A stretch of DNA of 64,000 bases from Lepus europaeus (lineage: Eukaryota; Chordata; Mammalia; Lagomorpha; Leporidae), in assembly GCF_033115175.1 (NCBI RefSeq), contig NC_084834.1:119842275-119906274 (forward strand), written 5' to 3'. The notes under the pieces were generated by a model. The model made no database searches. It was given only the letters and a program-made list of their open reading frames with translations, and had not been told where the DNA came from. Positions 43,382 to 54,264 of this stretch are shown piece by piece (positions within the stretch are counted from its first letter, which is position 1; every line of letters starts with the position of its first letter). The translations under genes were made by a program, and so were the position numbers.

Positions 43382-43649
43382 AAGGTCTTCCTTCCATTGG
43401 CTCACTCTCTAAATGGCTGCAACCGCCAAAGCTGCGCCGATCCGAAGCCAGGATCCAGATCCTTCCTCCTGGTCTCCCATGCGGGTGCAGGGCCCAAGCA
43501 CTTGGGCCATCCTCCACTGCCCTTCCGGGCCACAGCAGACAGCTGGACTGTAAGAGGAGCAACCGAGACTAGAACCAACACCCATATGGGATGCCAGCGC
43601 CGCAGGTGGAGGATTGAGGATTAACCTAGTGCACCCTGGCACCAGCCCC
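43337..43649 (-). repeat. CSINE, young/classic form, inserted in the tail of the previous SINE
   Basis: 10-base TSD tcaaataaat at 43327-43336 and 43650-43659; (GA)n at 43358-43381. Confidence 0.88.
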
Positions 43650-43659
43650 TCAAATAAAT

Positions 43660-44394
43660 CTTTTTAGGAAATAGAAAAAAAAAAAATTCAACCGGTTTCT
43701 TGAAAATGCCATGGAGACTATGCCAAGTTGCTTCTCTCCTCCCCAGAGCAGCCTGATTCTTGGGGTGCCCATAGTCCCAAAGAAACACCCTTGGTCCTGG
43801 TCCATGGGCTGCATTTTTGGTTTTTCCCTGCTTAGATTTTAAGTGACAAGCAGCTCCTCTGTGCCCACACCTCAAGAGAGCAGAGCCACTGGCATGCAGC
43901 GGGGGTGCCACAGTGCTGGGCTGGGCTTCTGGGACTGGCTGTCCCTTCGCCTTGTTTACTGGTCATCCTAGGCCTACTTCAGCCAAGGTCATCGCCCGCT
44001 CCCCATTGTGCCTGGGGCACTTTTGAGCCTCAGCTGTTTGGACAGCTGCGTCAGAGGCAGCGCAAGGCCCTGGTTGTCTGGTTCCATTCCTTCTCCCCGT
44101 GTCTCTCGTTCTTGGCCTGGGCCGGAAGACATCTGTCTGTGGCTGTTCTCGGTCCCTTGTGTGAGGAAACACTGCCTTCCCTCTTCGTCTTTCCCCTGCC
44201 AAACTAAACACACAGTGATTGAAGAAGCCTCGGTTTTGCGTGTTTGGTGCTGTACGTATGACAAAACACACCGAAACTCAGGGCGGGCTTCCTCCCTACA
44301 CAGTGGCCTCAGAACCATCGGCTTCCCACAGGGCCGCTGGCTTCCCCAGAGGGCCAGGGCAGAACCTTCCAGATCCTCCTTCCAGGACCCACAC
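43660..44394. other. Non-coding, no recognisable feature
   Basis: Unique-looking; several GC-moderate open frames without motifs. Confidence 0.4.
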
Positions 44395-44598
44395 GCTGAA
44401 GAAAAGGGCCAGGAGCTCCACCCGGGTCTCCCACGTGGGTGCAGGGGCCCAAGGACTTGGGCCGTCCTCTGCTGCTTCCCCGGGCCACAGCAGAGAGCTG
44501 GATGGGAAGTGGAGCAGCCGGGACTCGAACTGGCACCTGTATGGGATGCCAGAGCTTCAGGCAGGGACTTAACCTACTTTGCCATAGTGCGGGCACCT
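44395..44598 (-). repeat. CSINE, classic form, 5' half only
   Basis: gccaggagctccacccgggt to ttgccatagtgcgggcacc. Confidence 0.82.
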
Positions 44599-45578
44599 AC
44601 GGGGGGTTTTGATTGACAACTAGGATCTCCAGTTTAGTAGATGTAGCTGACTGCCTGCCTGTCCCGCATCACAAGGGCGTCCTTCCTCAGGGTTCTCACT
44701 GGGAGGTGGGGGGAGCAGTGTTGGAGGCAGAGAGGCAGCCTCCTGGTTGTCACCAAGCGTGGGCAGCTGCACCAGGGCATCGTAACCGCTAGCTAAACAC
44801 CCACTTCTCATTGTAGAAGTTTGCTTTTCCCCCATCCCAGCAACGTACTCCCGTTGCCTGTCCTCATGGCCTCGTGTGACCCTAGTCACCCACAAACTCC
44901 ACCTCTGGAAGCAGCCGCTGTGGGTCAGGTTTCAGCCCACGGGATGTGCGGGATCAGCGTTCGGTCCATGAATGGAGAAGTGGCTCTGGACAGACGTCTA
45001 GCTGGGATGAGGAGGAGGCTACAGAGATCTCTTGGTGGTCCCCACGCAGGGGCAGAGGCAAGGGGACAGAGGAAGGGAGGCTGGCTCAGCTGCGTCCACT
45101 CCCTAGAGAGCCGAGACCCTGAGGAGTGACCACAGGGGGCACCCTCCCCTCTGTAGGAGATATGTCTGCTCTCTCCCTGGAGGCGGCTCCATCAGATGAC
45201 CGCAGGGTAATTTTAGCAGCAAGAGAGCAGCAGGGCAGGGGAGAGGATGGAGCACGGACAGCAGCCAGGATCGGGGGGCCGGGCCCCCTTCACACGTCAC
45301 TTCCTTTCCACCTCCTTCATGAGGGCGGCTTGCATTCCCGCACTGGAAACGACCCCGGGCATGCTGCTTCCATGAAGATGATGGTGAAGTAAAGCCAAAT
45401 TTAAAGACAGTAAAGAAGCTGTTGGTGAATACTTTACCAACGTCACCACTGAAATCCGAGCACCAGAGCTGGACAGTTCAAGGTACTAAACAAAATACGC
45501 AAGAGAAACTCACTGGACCAGACGCAGTGAGCGATTCTAGTCCGGGGTGGATTGCTGATGCTTTTAGCTGTCCTGGTT
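44599..45578. other. Non-coding; possible antisense MaLR LTR near 44860-44990
   Basis: ggtttcagcccacgggatgt and gcgttcggtccatgaat faintly resemble the reversed start of an MLT1-type LTR. Otherwise unique. Confidence 0.3.
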
Positions 45579-45581
45579 CGT

Positions 45582-45641
<60 letters not shown>

Positions 45642-45642
45642 T
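45579..45642. repeat. (TTTC)n microsatellite, about 15 units
   Basis: Perfect tetranucleotide run at the tail side of an antisense SINE, so probably grown from its A-tail. Confidence 0.95.
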
Positions 45643-45964
45643 TTTTTAAAAGATTTATTATTCATTTATTTGGAAGGCAGAGTGACAGAGATAGAAGGGG
45701 TAGGGGGGAGAGAAAGAGGTGCCTTCCATCCATCAATTTTCCCCCTAAATGCCCACAACTGTCAGGGCTAAGTCAGGCTAAATCCAGGAGCCCAGAACTC
45801 CACCCAAATCTCTCACACGAGTGTCAGGAATACTTGGGCCATCTTCCACTGCCTTCCCAGGAGCATCAGCAGGGAGCCGGATTGGAAACAGAGCAACTGG
45901 GCCTCCAGTATGGAATGTTGGCATCGCAAGAGGCAGCTTAACCACCGTGTCACAGTACCTGCCA
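45643..45964 (-). repeat. CSINE, old/classic form
   Basis: aaaagatttattattcattt to gtcacagtacctgcc. Confidence 0.82.
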
Positions 45965-46404
45965 CTGCCTGTCTTGATTCTAAGACACCAATGCCTTTAT
46001 GGAAATGACTCTCAATTTCTCTTTTTGTCTGGACATCAGGGTGGAGTTATTCTCGCATCCGCAGTTGTCTCTTGAGAGCACTGGGGCATGATCGCCACAG
46101 TCCCAGTCTTCCCCTGGGAAAATGAAGGGGACTCCAAGGCCACGGTTCCCTCTCAAATCCTGCCGACTCCCTGCCGTGGTGAACTTGCGATTGCGTCTTT
46201 TCCCAGCTGTAGCAGCAACAAGCATTTCCTTGGCTCTGGACACGGAGCTCACTCCTCCGGCTACACAGGGAGGCCGAGGGGTTGGCAGAGCCACTGGCGG
46301 GAAGGCTGATGTTCAGGGAAGAAGTGAGGCAGGAAGTGACCTCCCCGGGCTTCCTCCTGATGCGGTGCCATTTTGAGCGGCCCAAGTTGCAGCCAATGAT
46401 AGCT
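45965..46404. other. Non-coding, no recognisable feature
   Basis: Unique-looking sequence. Confidence 0.4.
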
Positions 46405-46449
46405 ATGGGGTTTGCTGCCCCACCCCCTTGCTAATTCATGTGTTGAAAT
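46405..46449 (+). mobile_element. MaLR-type LTR, left piece
   Basis: tgctaattcatgtgttgaaa is interrupted by a SINE and resumes at 46788. Confidence 0.5.
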
Positions 46450-46787
46450 TTTTTTTTCTTTTTTTAAAATTTATTTTATTTATTTGGCAGGTAGAGTTAT
46501 AGACAGTGAGAGAGAGAGACAGAGAGAAAGGTCTTCCTTCTGTTGGTTCAGCCCCCAAATGGCCCCCATGGCCGGCGCTGCGCCAATCCGAAGCCAGGAG
46601 CCAGGTGCTTCTTCCTGGTCTCCCAGGCAGGTGCAGGACCCAAGCACTTGGGCCATCCTCCACTGCCTACCCGGGCCACAGCAGAGAGCTGGACTGTAAG
46701 AGGAGCAACCGGGACTAGAACCGGTGCCCATATGGGATGCTGGCACCGTAGGCGGAGGATTAACCAAGTGAGCCACGGTGTCAGCCC
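46450..46787 (-). repeat. CSINE, young/classic mosaic, inserted in MaLR LTR
   Basis: Short TSD tgaaat at 46444-46449 and 46788-46793; head ends gagccacggtgtcagccc. Confidence 0.88.
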
Positions 46788-46862
46788 TGAAATCCTAACC
46801 CTCAACTGTTGATATCATGAGGTGGGGGCCCTTGGAAAGTGAGTAAACCATGAGGGCAGTTT
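46788..46862 (+). mobile_element. MaLR-type LTR, right piece
   Basis: aaatcctaaccctcaactgt, tgatatcatgaggtgggggc and aaaccatgagggc continue the LTR from 46449. Confidence 0.6.
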
Positions 46863-47075
46863 ACTTTGCCTGCATTGTCGGCATCCCCAGTCGGAGCACG
46901 GCTGCTGATCCAGCTCCCTGCTAATGCACCTGCGAAGGCAGCAGATGATGGCCCAAGTGCTTGGGCCCCTGCCATGTGGGAGACACTGCAAGGCAGTGAA
47001 CCAGCAGATGGAAGATTCTCTCTCTCTCTCTCTCTCTCTTTCTTTCAAACACATAAAATAAAGCTTTAGAAAAAT
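46863..47075 (+). repeat. CSINE, classic form, internally deleted
   Basis: gcctgcattgtcggcatccc to ttagaaaaa with the region between ggagacactgc and gcagtgaaccagcagatgg lost. Confidence 0.8.
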
Positions 47076-47911
47076 TGGGCTATCCATTTGTTTCTCAGCC
47101 ACACAAGCGCATTCACAAACTCAATCCATAATTTGGACACAAGTGGAACCAAGATGAACTTGGAGAGAAATCCCCTTCACCCCATTGCAAGTGGAAAAGA
47201 GTGGGCAACTGGGCGGTCGATTTTTCAGAAAGTTCCAGGACACGCTTCCGGGTCCTGCTTTCCTGGGCTCTGCCAGAGCCAGCACTGTCTCTTGGCTTCG
47301 GCGGGTAAGAGCTCCTTCCTGCCGTGGTCCGCGAAGCTTGGCAGCGCCTTCTCATCAGAGACCCGGGCTGCCGGGACACCCGCCTCCTCACAGCCCATTT
47401 GGCTCCAACGAATCTGTCTTATCTCTCTGCTCCCAGCAACTGTGTCTCGTTTCTTCCAGCCGACTCGGGTGTCTTGTGGTCCCGTAATTACACACTTCTC
47501 TTCTTCACAAGCCCCGGAAACAGTCTGGGGAGTTGGTGCATGCCTCGGGGTTTGATTCTGCTGATTCTTGGCATTATCTCTCCTTAGAAAACTGGCACCT
47601 CCCCAAGCAGGGTGGCAACCCCAACGTGAGGGGGCCATGGGAGCGATGCGTGTCTGTCCTCCTCCAGGCACCTGCTACTCCCCACTCTCCACCCAACTAA
47701 CTACCAGTTCACCTGCAAATGTTCTCTGCTTTCTCAAGTCGCCCCAAGGAATAAAAGGATGACAGCGACTGAAAATATTTCCTCACTCAAATGTACTTCC
47801 ACTTACAGGAGGAATAAAATCCCACGAGGGAGTGAGTCTTGGCCGTGGGATATCGGGCATCACTCAGTAGCCCCATGTAGGGGGGATTTGTAGGGAGCTG
47901 TTCGGGTCTCT
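47076..47911. other. Non-coding, no recognisable feature
   Basis: GC-moderate unique sequence. An open minus-strand frame (47225-47671) has no recognisable domain. Confidence 0.4.
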
Positions 47912-47926
47912 AAAAATCACACTAGG

Positions 47927-48258
47927 AGGCCAGCGCCGTGGCTTAACAGGCTAATCCTCCGCCTTGCGGCACCGGCACACTGGGTTCTAGTCCCAGTTGG
48001 GGCACTGGATTCTATCCCGGTTGCCTCTCTTCCAGGCCAGCTCTCTGCTATGGCCCGGGAGTGCAGTGGAGGATGGCCCAAGTCCTTGGGCCCTGCATCC
48101 GCATGGGAGACCAGGAAAAGCACCTGGCTCCTGGCTTCGGATCGGCGCGATGCGCTGGCCGCAGCGGCCATTGGAGGGTGAACCAACGGCAAAAAGGAAG
48201 ACCTTTCGCTCTCTCTCTCTCACTATCCACTCTGCCTGTAAAAAAATAAAAAAATAAA
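47927..48258 (+). repeat. CSINE, young form
   Basis: 15-base TSD aaaaatcacactagg at 47912-47926 and 48259-48273. Confidence 0.95.
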
Positions 48259-48273
48259 AAAAATCACACTAGG

Positions 48274-49071
48274 GAGGCAAAGGCGGATCCTCCCGCACCA
48301 AAACTAGCCTTTGTCAACACCAGGGACGCCACACCTGCTTGGACATTGAATGGAGGACTCCACTGGGCAAACGCTGCACCCCGCTGCATTTTGGGCCCTA
48401 TGGTAGGTGCTGGGGAGTCAGAACTGCCTCTATAGGCTTGTGGGGAGCAGTCAAGTGAACAGGAGAAACCTATTGCATCCTGGATAAATTTCAGCACATG
48501 TGTTTGGGTATGCAAGAAAATTTTTCTCATTTTTGCTGTAAGTAAATGAGTTTTGCCTGGAAGCTCCATTCTGCCTGGTGGCAATAAATAAATAAATAAA
48601 TAAATAACCTTAGCCCGTGTGGTTGTCTCAGCCAATCTGCCTCTCGTCTCTCTCTGCTGCACCCTGGGACTGCCTCTCAGCTCTGAGGGTGCCGGCTGTA
48701 CGTGCTGTCCCGGGGTGGTGTCTGGGCCCGGTGGACGTATTCTGTCCAGGCCTTGGGGTCTCCTGGGCTGCGTAGTCTCGTACCGGCTCTCTGCTCCACA
48801 GGTCCAGGTGCTTGGCGGCTGCTGTGTTCCCTCTTCCCAGTCCTGAGTCTTCCTTAGGCTCATGTGCTCTCGCAGGACGTGGGAGACACTGGCTGCTTGC
48901 TCCCCAGACTCTAAGGCTGTGGATAAGGCCGTGGGGCTGTCTCAGCTGCCCCAGGCTTCAACACTCCTTCAACCGCTAATCCCCTAGGCTCATGCCATAC
49001 TGCATATGGAAGACCTCGTGAGAACTATGTTACAGAGCCCCTCTCTGCTCCTGGAGACCCCACACCACCTG
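48274..49071. other. Non-coding; (AAAT)n at 48583-48607
   Basis: Unique-looking apart from the short simple repeat. Confidence 0.45.
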
Positions 49072-49117
49072 GAGTTTATTTTGGTGAAAACCGTTTTTTG
49101 AAATATATAGGGGGCTT
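49072..49117. mobile_element. Palindromic MITE-like element, copy D (left arm)
   Basis: agtttattttggtgaaaacc and ttttttgaaatatata; the right arm resumes at 49746 after two SINEs. Confidence 0.5.
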
Positions 49118-49412
49118 GGGGCCGGTATCATGGCTCACTTGGTTGGCATCCCATATGGGCACCGGGTTCTAGTCCCGGTTGCTCCTCTTACAGTCCAGCT
49201 CTCTGCTGTGGCCCGGGAAGGCAGTGGAGGATGGCCCAAGTGCTTGGGCCCTGCACCCTCATGGGAGACCAGGAAGAAGCACCTGGCTCCTGGCTTTGGA
49301 TCAGCGCAGCACGCTGGCTGTAGCGGGCATTTGGGGAGTGAACCAACGGAAGGAAGACCGTTCTCTCTGTCTCTCTATCTCACTGTCTAACTCTGCCTAA
49401 TAAAAAAAAAAG
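49118..49412 (+). repeat. CSINE, young form, shortened head, inserted in MITE-like copy D
   Basis: 17-base flanking repeat gaaatatatagggggct at 49100-49116 and 49413-49429; its last bases overlap the next SINE head. Confidence 0.9.
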
Positions 49413-49423
49413 GAAATATATAG

Positions 49424-49745
49424 GGGGCTGGCGCTGTGACATAGAGGGTAAAGCCACCACCTGCAGTGCTGGTATCCCATATGGGTGCTTGTTCAAGTCC
49501 TGGGTGCTCTACTTCCAATCCAGCTCTCTGCTGTGGCCTGAAAAGCAGCAGAAGATGGCCCAAGTGCTTGGGCCCCTGCACCTGCATGGGAGACCTGGAA
49601 GAAGCTCCTGGTTCCTGGCTTCATATTGGTGCTGCTCTGGCCATTGCAGCCATCTGGGGAATGGAACAGTGGTTGGAAGGCCTCTCTGTCTCACTGTCTT
49701 TCTGTAACTCTGCCTTTCAAATAAAATAAAATAAATTTTAAAAAA
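49424..49745 (+). repeat. CSINE, classic form, inserted in MITE-like copy D
   Basis: gggctggcgctgtgacatag to aaataaaataaaataaatt. Confidence 0.9.
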
Positions 49746-49805
49746 TACATACAGATATAATTTTCACAATCTGCAGTACCCATGAACTTTTTAACCAGCC
49801 CCTCT
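49746..49805. mobile_element. Palindromic MITE-like element, copy D (right arm)
   Basis: gatataattttcacaatctg and acccatgaactttttaacca. Confidence 0.45.
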
Positions 49806-49859
49806 ACACATACACATACACACACACACAAGACAATAGTTCAAAAATAACATGGCAAA

Positions 49860-50066
49860 ATATAATTAAGAGATAATTTTATTTTGGCACAAAAACTTGA
49901 AGTACATGTGTAATATTTTCATAATATACATTTCCATGAACTTTATTTATTTATTTATTTTTACCCTTGTGTTGAGGGCTGACTTTCAATAGATCGCAGC
50001 ACGGGAGCTGCTCTGCTACGTACGAAACCCCGAGATTTCCACGAACTTTAAAAACCTCTTATATGT
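49860..50066. mobile_element. Palindromic MITE-like element, copy E, split by the 28S insert
   Basis: attttattttggcacaaaaa, cttgaagtacatgtgtaa, ataatatacatttccatgaa, then the rRNA fragment, then cacgaactttaaaaacctc. Confidence 0.6.
49963..50033 (-). pseudogene. Retroposed fragment of the 28S rRNA 3' end
   Basis: The reverse complement matches the last ~71 bases of mammalian 28S rRNA (the CTACGTA / GATCTATTGAAAGTCAGCCCT region) with about three differences from the human sequence as I know it. On the minus strand it ends AAGGGT and runs into an A-rich tail (AAATAAATAAATAAA). The insert is flanked by 16-base direct repeats, atttccaYgaacttta, at 49930-49945 and 50035-50050, differing at one base. 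Tail plus target-site duplication indicates L1-type retroposition of a 5'-truncated rRNA. It lies inside a MITE-like element and is far too short to function as rRNA. Confidence 0.88.
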
Positions 50067-50069
50067 ATA

Positions 50070-50430
50070 AATTGTTTTGGGGAGTGTAAATTGGAAAACT
50101 ACTTGTTAGTATCTACTAAATCTAGATATAAGTGTAGTCCACCCTTGAGTATTTTATCACCCAAGTCCTTAGATTCACCAAATGATAAGTGCAGGATTTT
50201 TCGTAAGAGTGCTATTCATAATAGTAAAAAAAAAAAAGAAAGCTATAAGAATTCTAATGCGTATAAGAAATTGATAAATTATGGGATAGTCACTCAATGG
50301 GATACTACTCAGAATGTTTTAAAGACTGAATGCAACAACACAGATGCAAATTTATAGACATACTGTTGAGCAGAAGGAACCTGACATGAAATGATATGAT
50401 TGCATACAATTCCATTTATATGAAGTTCAA
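50070..50430 (+). mobile_element. Old L1M 3' fragment
   Basis: gtgctattcataatagtaaa, gatagtcactcaatgggata, ctactcagaatgttttaaag and gattccattt-type sequence follow the L1M 3' order. Confidence 0.7.
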
Positions 50431-52200
50431 ATGCAGGTGGCCCTGATCTATGGTAATACAGTCAGGCTCGAGGTCCCTTTAGGAGGTTCCATCTGTGAGT
50501 ATGGGTGTGGAAAGAGAACCAGCAGTGGTACTGGAGATGTTCTGTGTCTTCACCTGGATACTGACCCACAAAATGTACACACCTGTAAAATCACGGAGCC
50601 ACATGCTTTCATATTATTCACTTTCCTGTCTGCAAGCTATAGCTTGACATCAAAGAAAACAGTCGTATCACTGAATCTATCAGAACAGAACCTCAGCTCA
50701 CAACTGAAGTTCTCAGTGCTCTCAGGGTGGTGCTTGGGTGGTGCTGTGGGCGTCGGGGGGGAGCATGAGGCCTGCCTTGGGGAGGCAGAGGCAACGCTCA
50801 CATGGGAGGGAGGACGTGTTGATGTAGGACCAGGCTTGTGGGCGCTGGAGTAGGGCAGAGGGAATAAACACCAAAGGGCAGGAGGCCTCGCACATGTGGG
50901 GGAGGTACAAAGAGCTTGGTATTTCTGGAGCTTACAATGCAGCAGGAAGGGGCTTATAGGCCTAAGAGACTGGTGTAAGAGAGGGAAGCCTAGGTCAGAA
51001 GGAACCATGTTACCTTGTCCTGGACAGGGAGCCACTGAACGTTAGCAGCTGATTGAGCTCCAGAGTCTCTTTGGGGGGGCAGCTTTGTGATGGATGGGCA
51101 GCCAGAGGCTGTGTCTGAAGTCAAGCAAAGCAGTAAAGGATTCTGGGTTTTGTTCATGAGAGAAGCAGTTGAAACTTGAAATAAAAAAGAATAGTGTCAA
51201 GAGGCATGGAAAAGCCAGGGCAGGTCTGGGAAAGGTTTCTGGGGCCGATGGCCAGAATTCGATCATTTGGATGTAGAGGTTGAGGGAGAGAAAGGAGTCT
51301 TGTGTGAGTCAGTTTTCTGTCCTCAACATTTGCGTTCTCAACTTAGAGATGGGGAGAGCAGGTGTTCAGAGAGAGGTGGGGGCTCAGCGCTGGCCATGCG
51401 TCTGGAACGTGCATCTGAATGCTCCATGGGCAGCTGGACACACAGGTTTTACGCTCGGGAGACCTGGGTATTGGAGATTAAGAGTTGGAAGTTACCTGCA
51501 CGTGCTGGTAGGTGAAGACACAGGAAAGAAAACTTCATCCAGGGGGAAGGAACAGAAGCCAAAGGGCCACGCAAGGACCAAAAAGCAGAAGACGGAGGAG
51601 GAACCCAGCAGAGGAGAAGCCAACATAAAGATGGCAGCGTGGCCAGAGAGAGTCATGGTGTGGGATCCAGGAGAGAAGGGGAAGACACCTTCCCATGATC
51701 CAGAAGCTCGCGCTCTGAGAACTCGTCAGACCAGGAGCAACGTGAGCTTCAAGTTCCAGGGAAGCTGTAATCTGAGCTAGAGTCAGGACATCTGGGAAGG
51801 TTTCTTTCTTTTTCTGGTTTTTCCACTTCTGCACAACTCTCCCAGGACCCGACTTCCCTTTCCATAAAATAAGCCACTGAGAGATTAGTTTACTATGTAT
51901 AATGATATAATTATACATAATACGTGTAATGTAATTAGCAGGGTTGTTTTCTTAGGTGAGTGAAGCCATGTCTACAGGGTTCTTTGAAGTCATTTTTTCT
52001 ATCGTCTCTAGAATGAATATCTTTCAACATCTGTTAATTTCATTCTGGTCTGCAAAATAAAACTAGATCTTAAATTTCTTGACCCCAAGATACAATCTCT
52101 GGAGGATAAGTTTCAAATGAGCACTAGTGGGGAGATACCCACAACAAAGTTGTCCACAGTATGAAAACAGGTAAGAGCATTTTGGAAAATGCAGCACCAA
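50431..52200. other. Non-coding; includes a probable ancient interspersed repeat near 51050-51700
   Basis: ttggatgtagaggttgaggg, gggcagctggacacacaggt and gacctgggtattggagatta echo a common old eutherian repeat, but I cannot name the family. No gene. Confidence 0.35.
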
Positions 52201-52213
52201 TGCTCACATCTTA

Positions 52214-52276
52214 TTTTTTTTTTAAGTTTAATTTACTTATTTATTTTAAGGGCAGAGTGAGAGAAAGAGAAAGAGA

Positions 52277-52310
<34 letters not shown>

Positions 52311-52552
52311 CCTTCCATCCACTACTTCACTCCCCAAATGCCCACAAGAGTCAGGGTGGACCAGGCTGAAGCTAGGATCCAGGAACTCCATCCAGGTCTC
52401 CTATGCAGGTGGCAGGAACCCCGGTACTTTGCCATCATCTGCTGCCTTCCAGGATGTCTTAGTAGGAAACTGGATGAGAAGTGTGGGTGAGACTTGATCC
52501 ATGCACTCCAATACAGGATGTAAGTGTCCCAAGCATGCACACTGCTTGCCTC
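52214..52552 (-). repeat. CSINE, old form, with (GAAA)n/(GA)n
   Basis: aagtttaatttacttattta to cacactgcttgcctcac. It shares an outer 13-base duplication with the next SINE. Confidence 0.8.
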
Positions 52553-52555
52553 ACA

Positions 52556-52888
52556 TATTTTTAAAATTAAATAATTAATTTTTATTTATTTCAAAGGCAG
52601 AGTAACAGGAAACAGATGGATGAGTGAGGTCACCCATCTGCTAGTTTACTCCCCAAATGGCCACGGCAGCCAAGACTCAGCCACCTGCAGCCAGGAGCCT
52701 GAAAGTCTATCCAGGTCTCTGAGATGCGTGGCAGGGACCCCAAGTGCTTGTCCTCCAAGAGGGCACACTAGCAGAAGGCTGGAAAGAAGGGCAGAGCCAG
52801 GACTCAAACCCGGGCACTCAAACCCAAGATACAGGAAGTGGCCATCCCAAGGAGCGTCTTAACTACTCCCCAAAATGCCTGTCCCCAG
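52556..52888 (-). repeat. CSINE, old form
   Basis: aataattaatttttatttat to ccccaaaatgcctgtcccc. tgctcacatctta lies at 52201-52213 and 52889-52901, outside the pair. Confidence 0.78.
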
Positions 52889-52901
52889 TGCTCACATCTT
52901 A

Positions 52902-53927
52902 AATGGGAACAAGCGCACTATCCCTTGGGTTTTTGGTTTTTTAGCTCTGCTCCTTTTAGAACTCACCTATTTTTAGAAAACCTTGCCATGAATTCAAAAT
53001 GCTCTTCCTGTTAGTAATAAAATATTTAGTATTATCATTTGCCTGGGCCTGTTTAGTGATTTAGCTGGCCCACCTTTAGTGATTTAGCTGGAAATTTGCA
53101 TGGAGCACACACCCGTCAGAGCACCCCGCAAGGAGAATTCCAAGCAGCACTCAGGAAGGGGACAGGGACACCTGTGAGTACAGTTCTTTCCCCCCATCTT
53201 CCACCCAAGTGCAACATTATGTAAGTAGGTAGTTATAAAATACACACCATTTTAACATGCAGGTCACTTATTTGTCTATTTCAGCTTGCGTCATTTCCAT
53301 TGTCAAGAGGGGCACGAAGTCTTCAAGTGCACTGAATTATTTATAAGCGGTGTTTTTGCATTGGCTTCAGCACCTATATTTATGACCACTTGTCAAGAAG
53401 AAACTTCAATTAGGCCTCTCTCTGCAGACATCAATATCATTCTCTATGTTGGGAATAATTCAGGGCCACAATAGTCATTATTAAATAGTGCTGAGGTTGT
53501 GCAAAAAAAGTCCTACTGATAGAGAGGTGGATGGATGGAGACAGCCTTATCTTCTTTGGGAGTTTTAAGTGGTGACCAATTTAATACATCAGAAGTGGCA
53601 ATGTGCAAGAATATACTTTGCAGACTACAAAATAATTGTTGCAGCAGTGGTAGGGTAGCCAGAATTTTCACCCTGTTTTGAAGAATATCTATCCTGAGTA
53701 TTTGTTGAATGAAGGAACAATGGAATGACTATGTTTTCCCCTTGGTCTTGTGAATTGTGGATCAGAAGGAGAGGGCCATGACCAAGATAATGAGTCTGGA
53801 GATGAGAAGGAGCTCAGTGGTCGAAGACAATTTTTTCAGCAGCATACAGCATACCCTTGCTCTGATTTTGGGGCCAGTAGGGACCGGCTCTCCATGTGTT
53901 TGTTTGCTGCATGGAGATGAAGTAGTG
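52902..53927. other. Non-coding, AT-rich unique sequence
   Basis: Includes 53220-53480, free of recognised repeats. No gene or exon supported. Confidence 0.4.
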
Positions 53928-54110
53928 TCACCTTGGCACGGGTGTTCAGTGCAGCAGTGTCACCCTTGGGATGCTCACGTCCTATATCAGAGTACCTGAT
54001 TCCAGCTCTAGCTGTTCTCTTCCTGATCCAGCTTCCTGCCAATGCACAACCTGGGAGGTTGCAGCTGATGACTCAAGTACTCGGGTTCCTACCGCCCATG
54101 GGGAAGACTC
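53928..54110 (+). repeat. CSINE 5' half, first arm of a fold-back
   Basis: ggatgctcacgtcctatatc to accgcccatggggaagac, old form, then orientation reverses. Confidence 0.65.
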
Positions 54111-54247
54111 ATCTTCTGCTGCTTTCCCAGGTGCATTAGCAAGGAGCTGGATTGGAATTGGAGCAGCCTGGACTTGAACTGGCGCTCCTGTGGGATGCCA
54201 GCATTGTAGGTGGCTGCTTAATCTGCTGTGACACAACATTGGTCCCC
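54111..54247 (-). repeat. CSINE head, second arm of a fold-back
   Basis: tcatcttctgctgctttccc to gtgacacaacattggtcccc; inverted relative to the first arm. Confidence 0.7.
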
Positions 54248-54264
54248 TGTAAAGTTTGGACTGC

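Noticed and set aside
47225..47671. 148-codon minus-strand open frame
   Set aside because: No recognisable domain or family resemblance; could be chance in GC-moderate DNA.
53286..53474. Open frame following a ttcag acceptor-like site
   Set aside because: No matching donor, homologous exon or domain; kept only as a possible conserved non-coding element.
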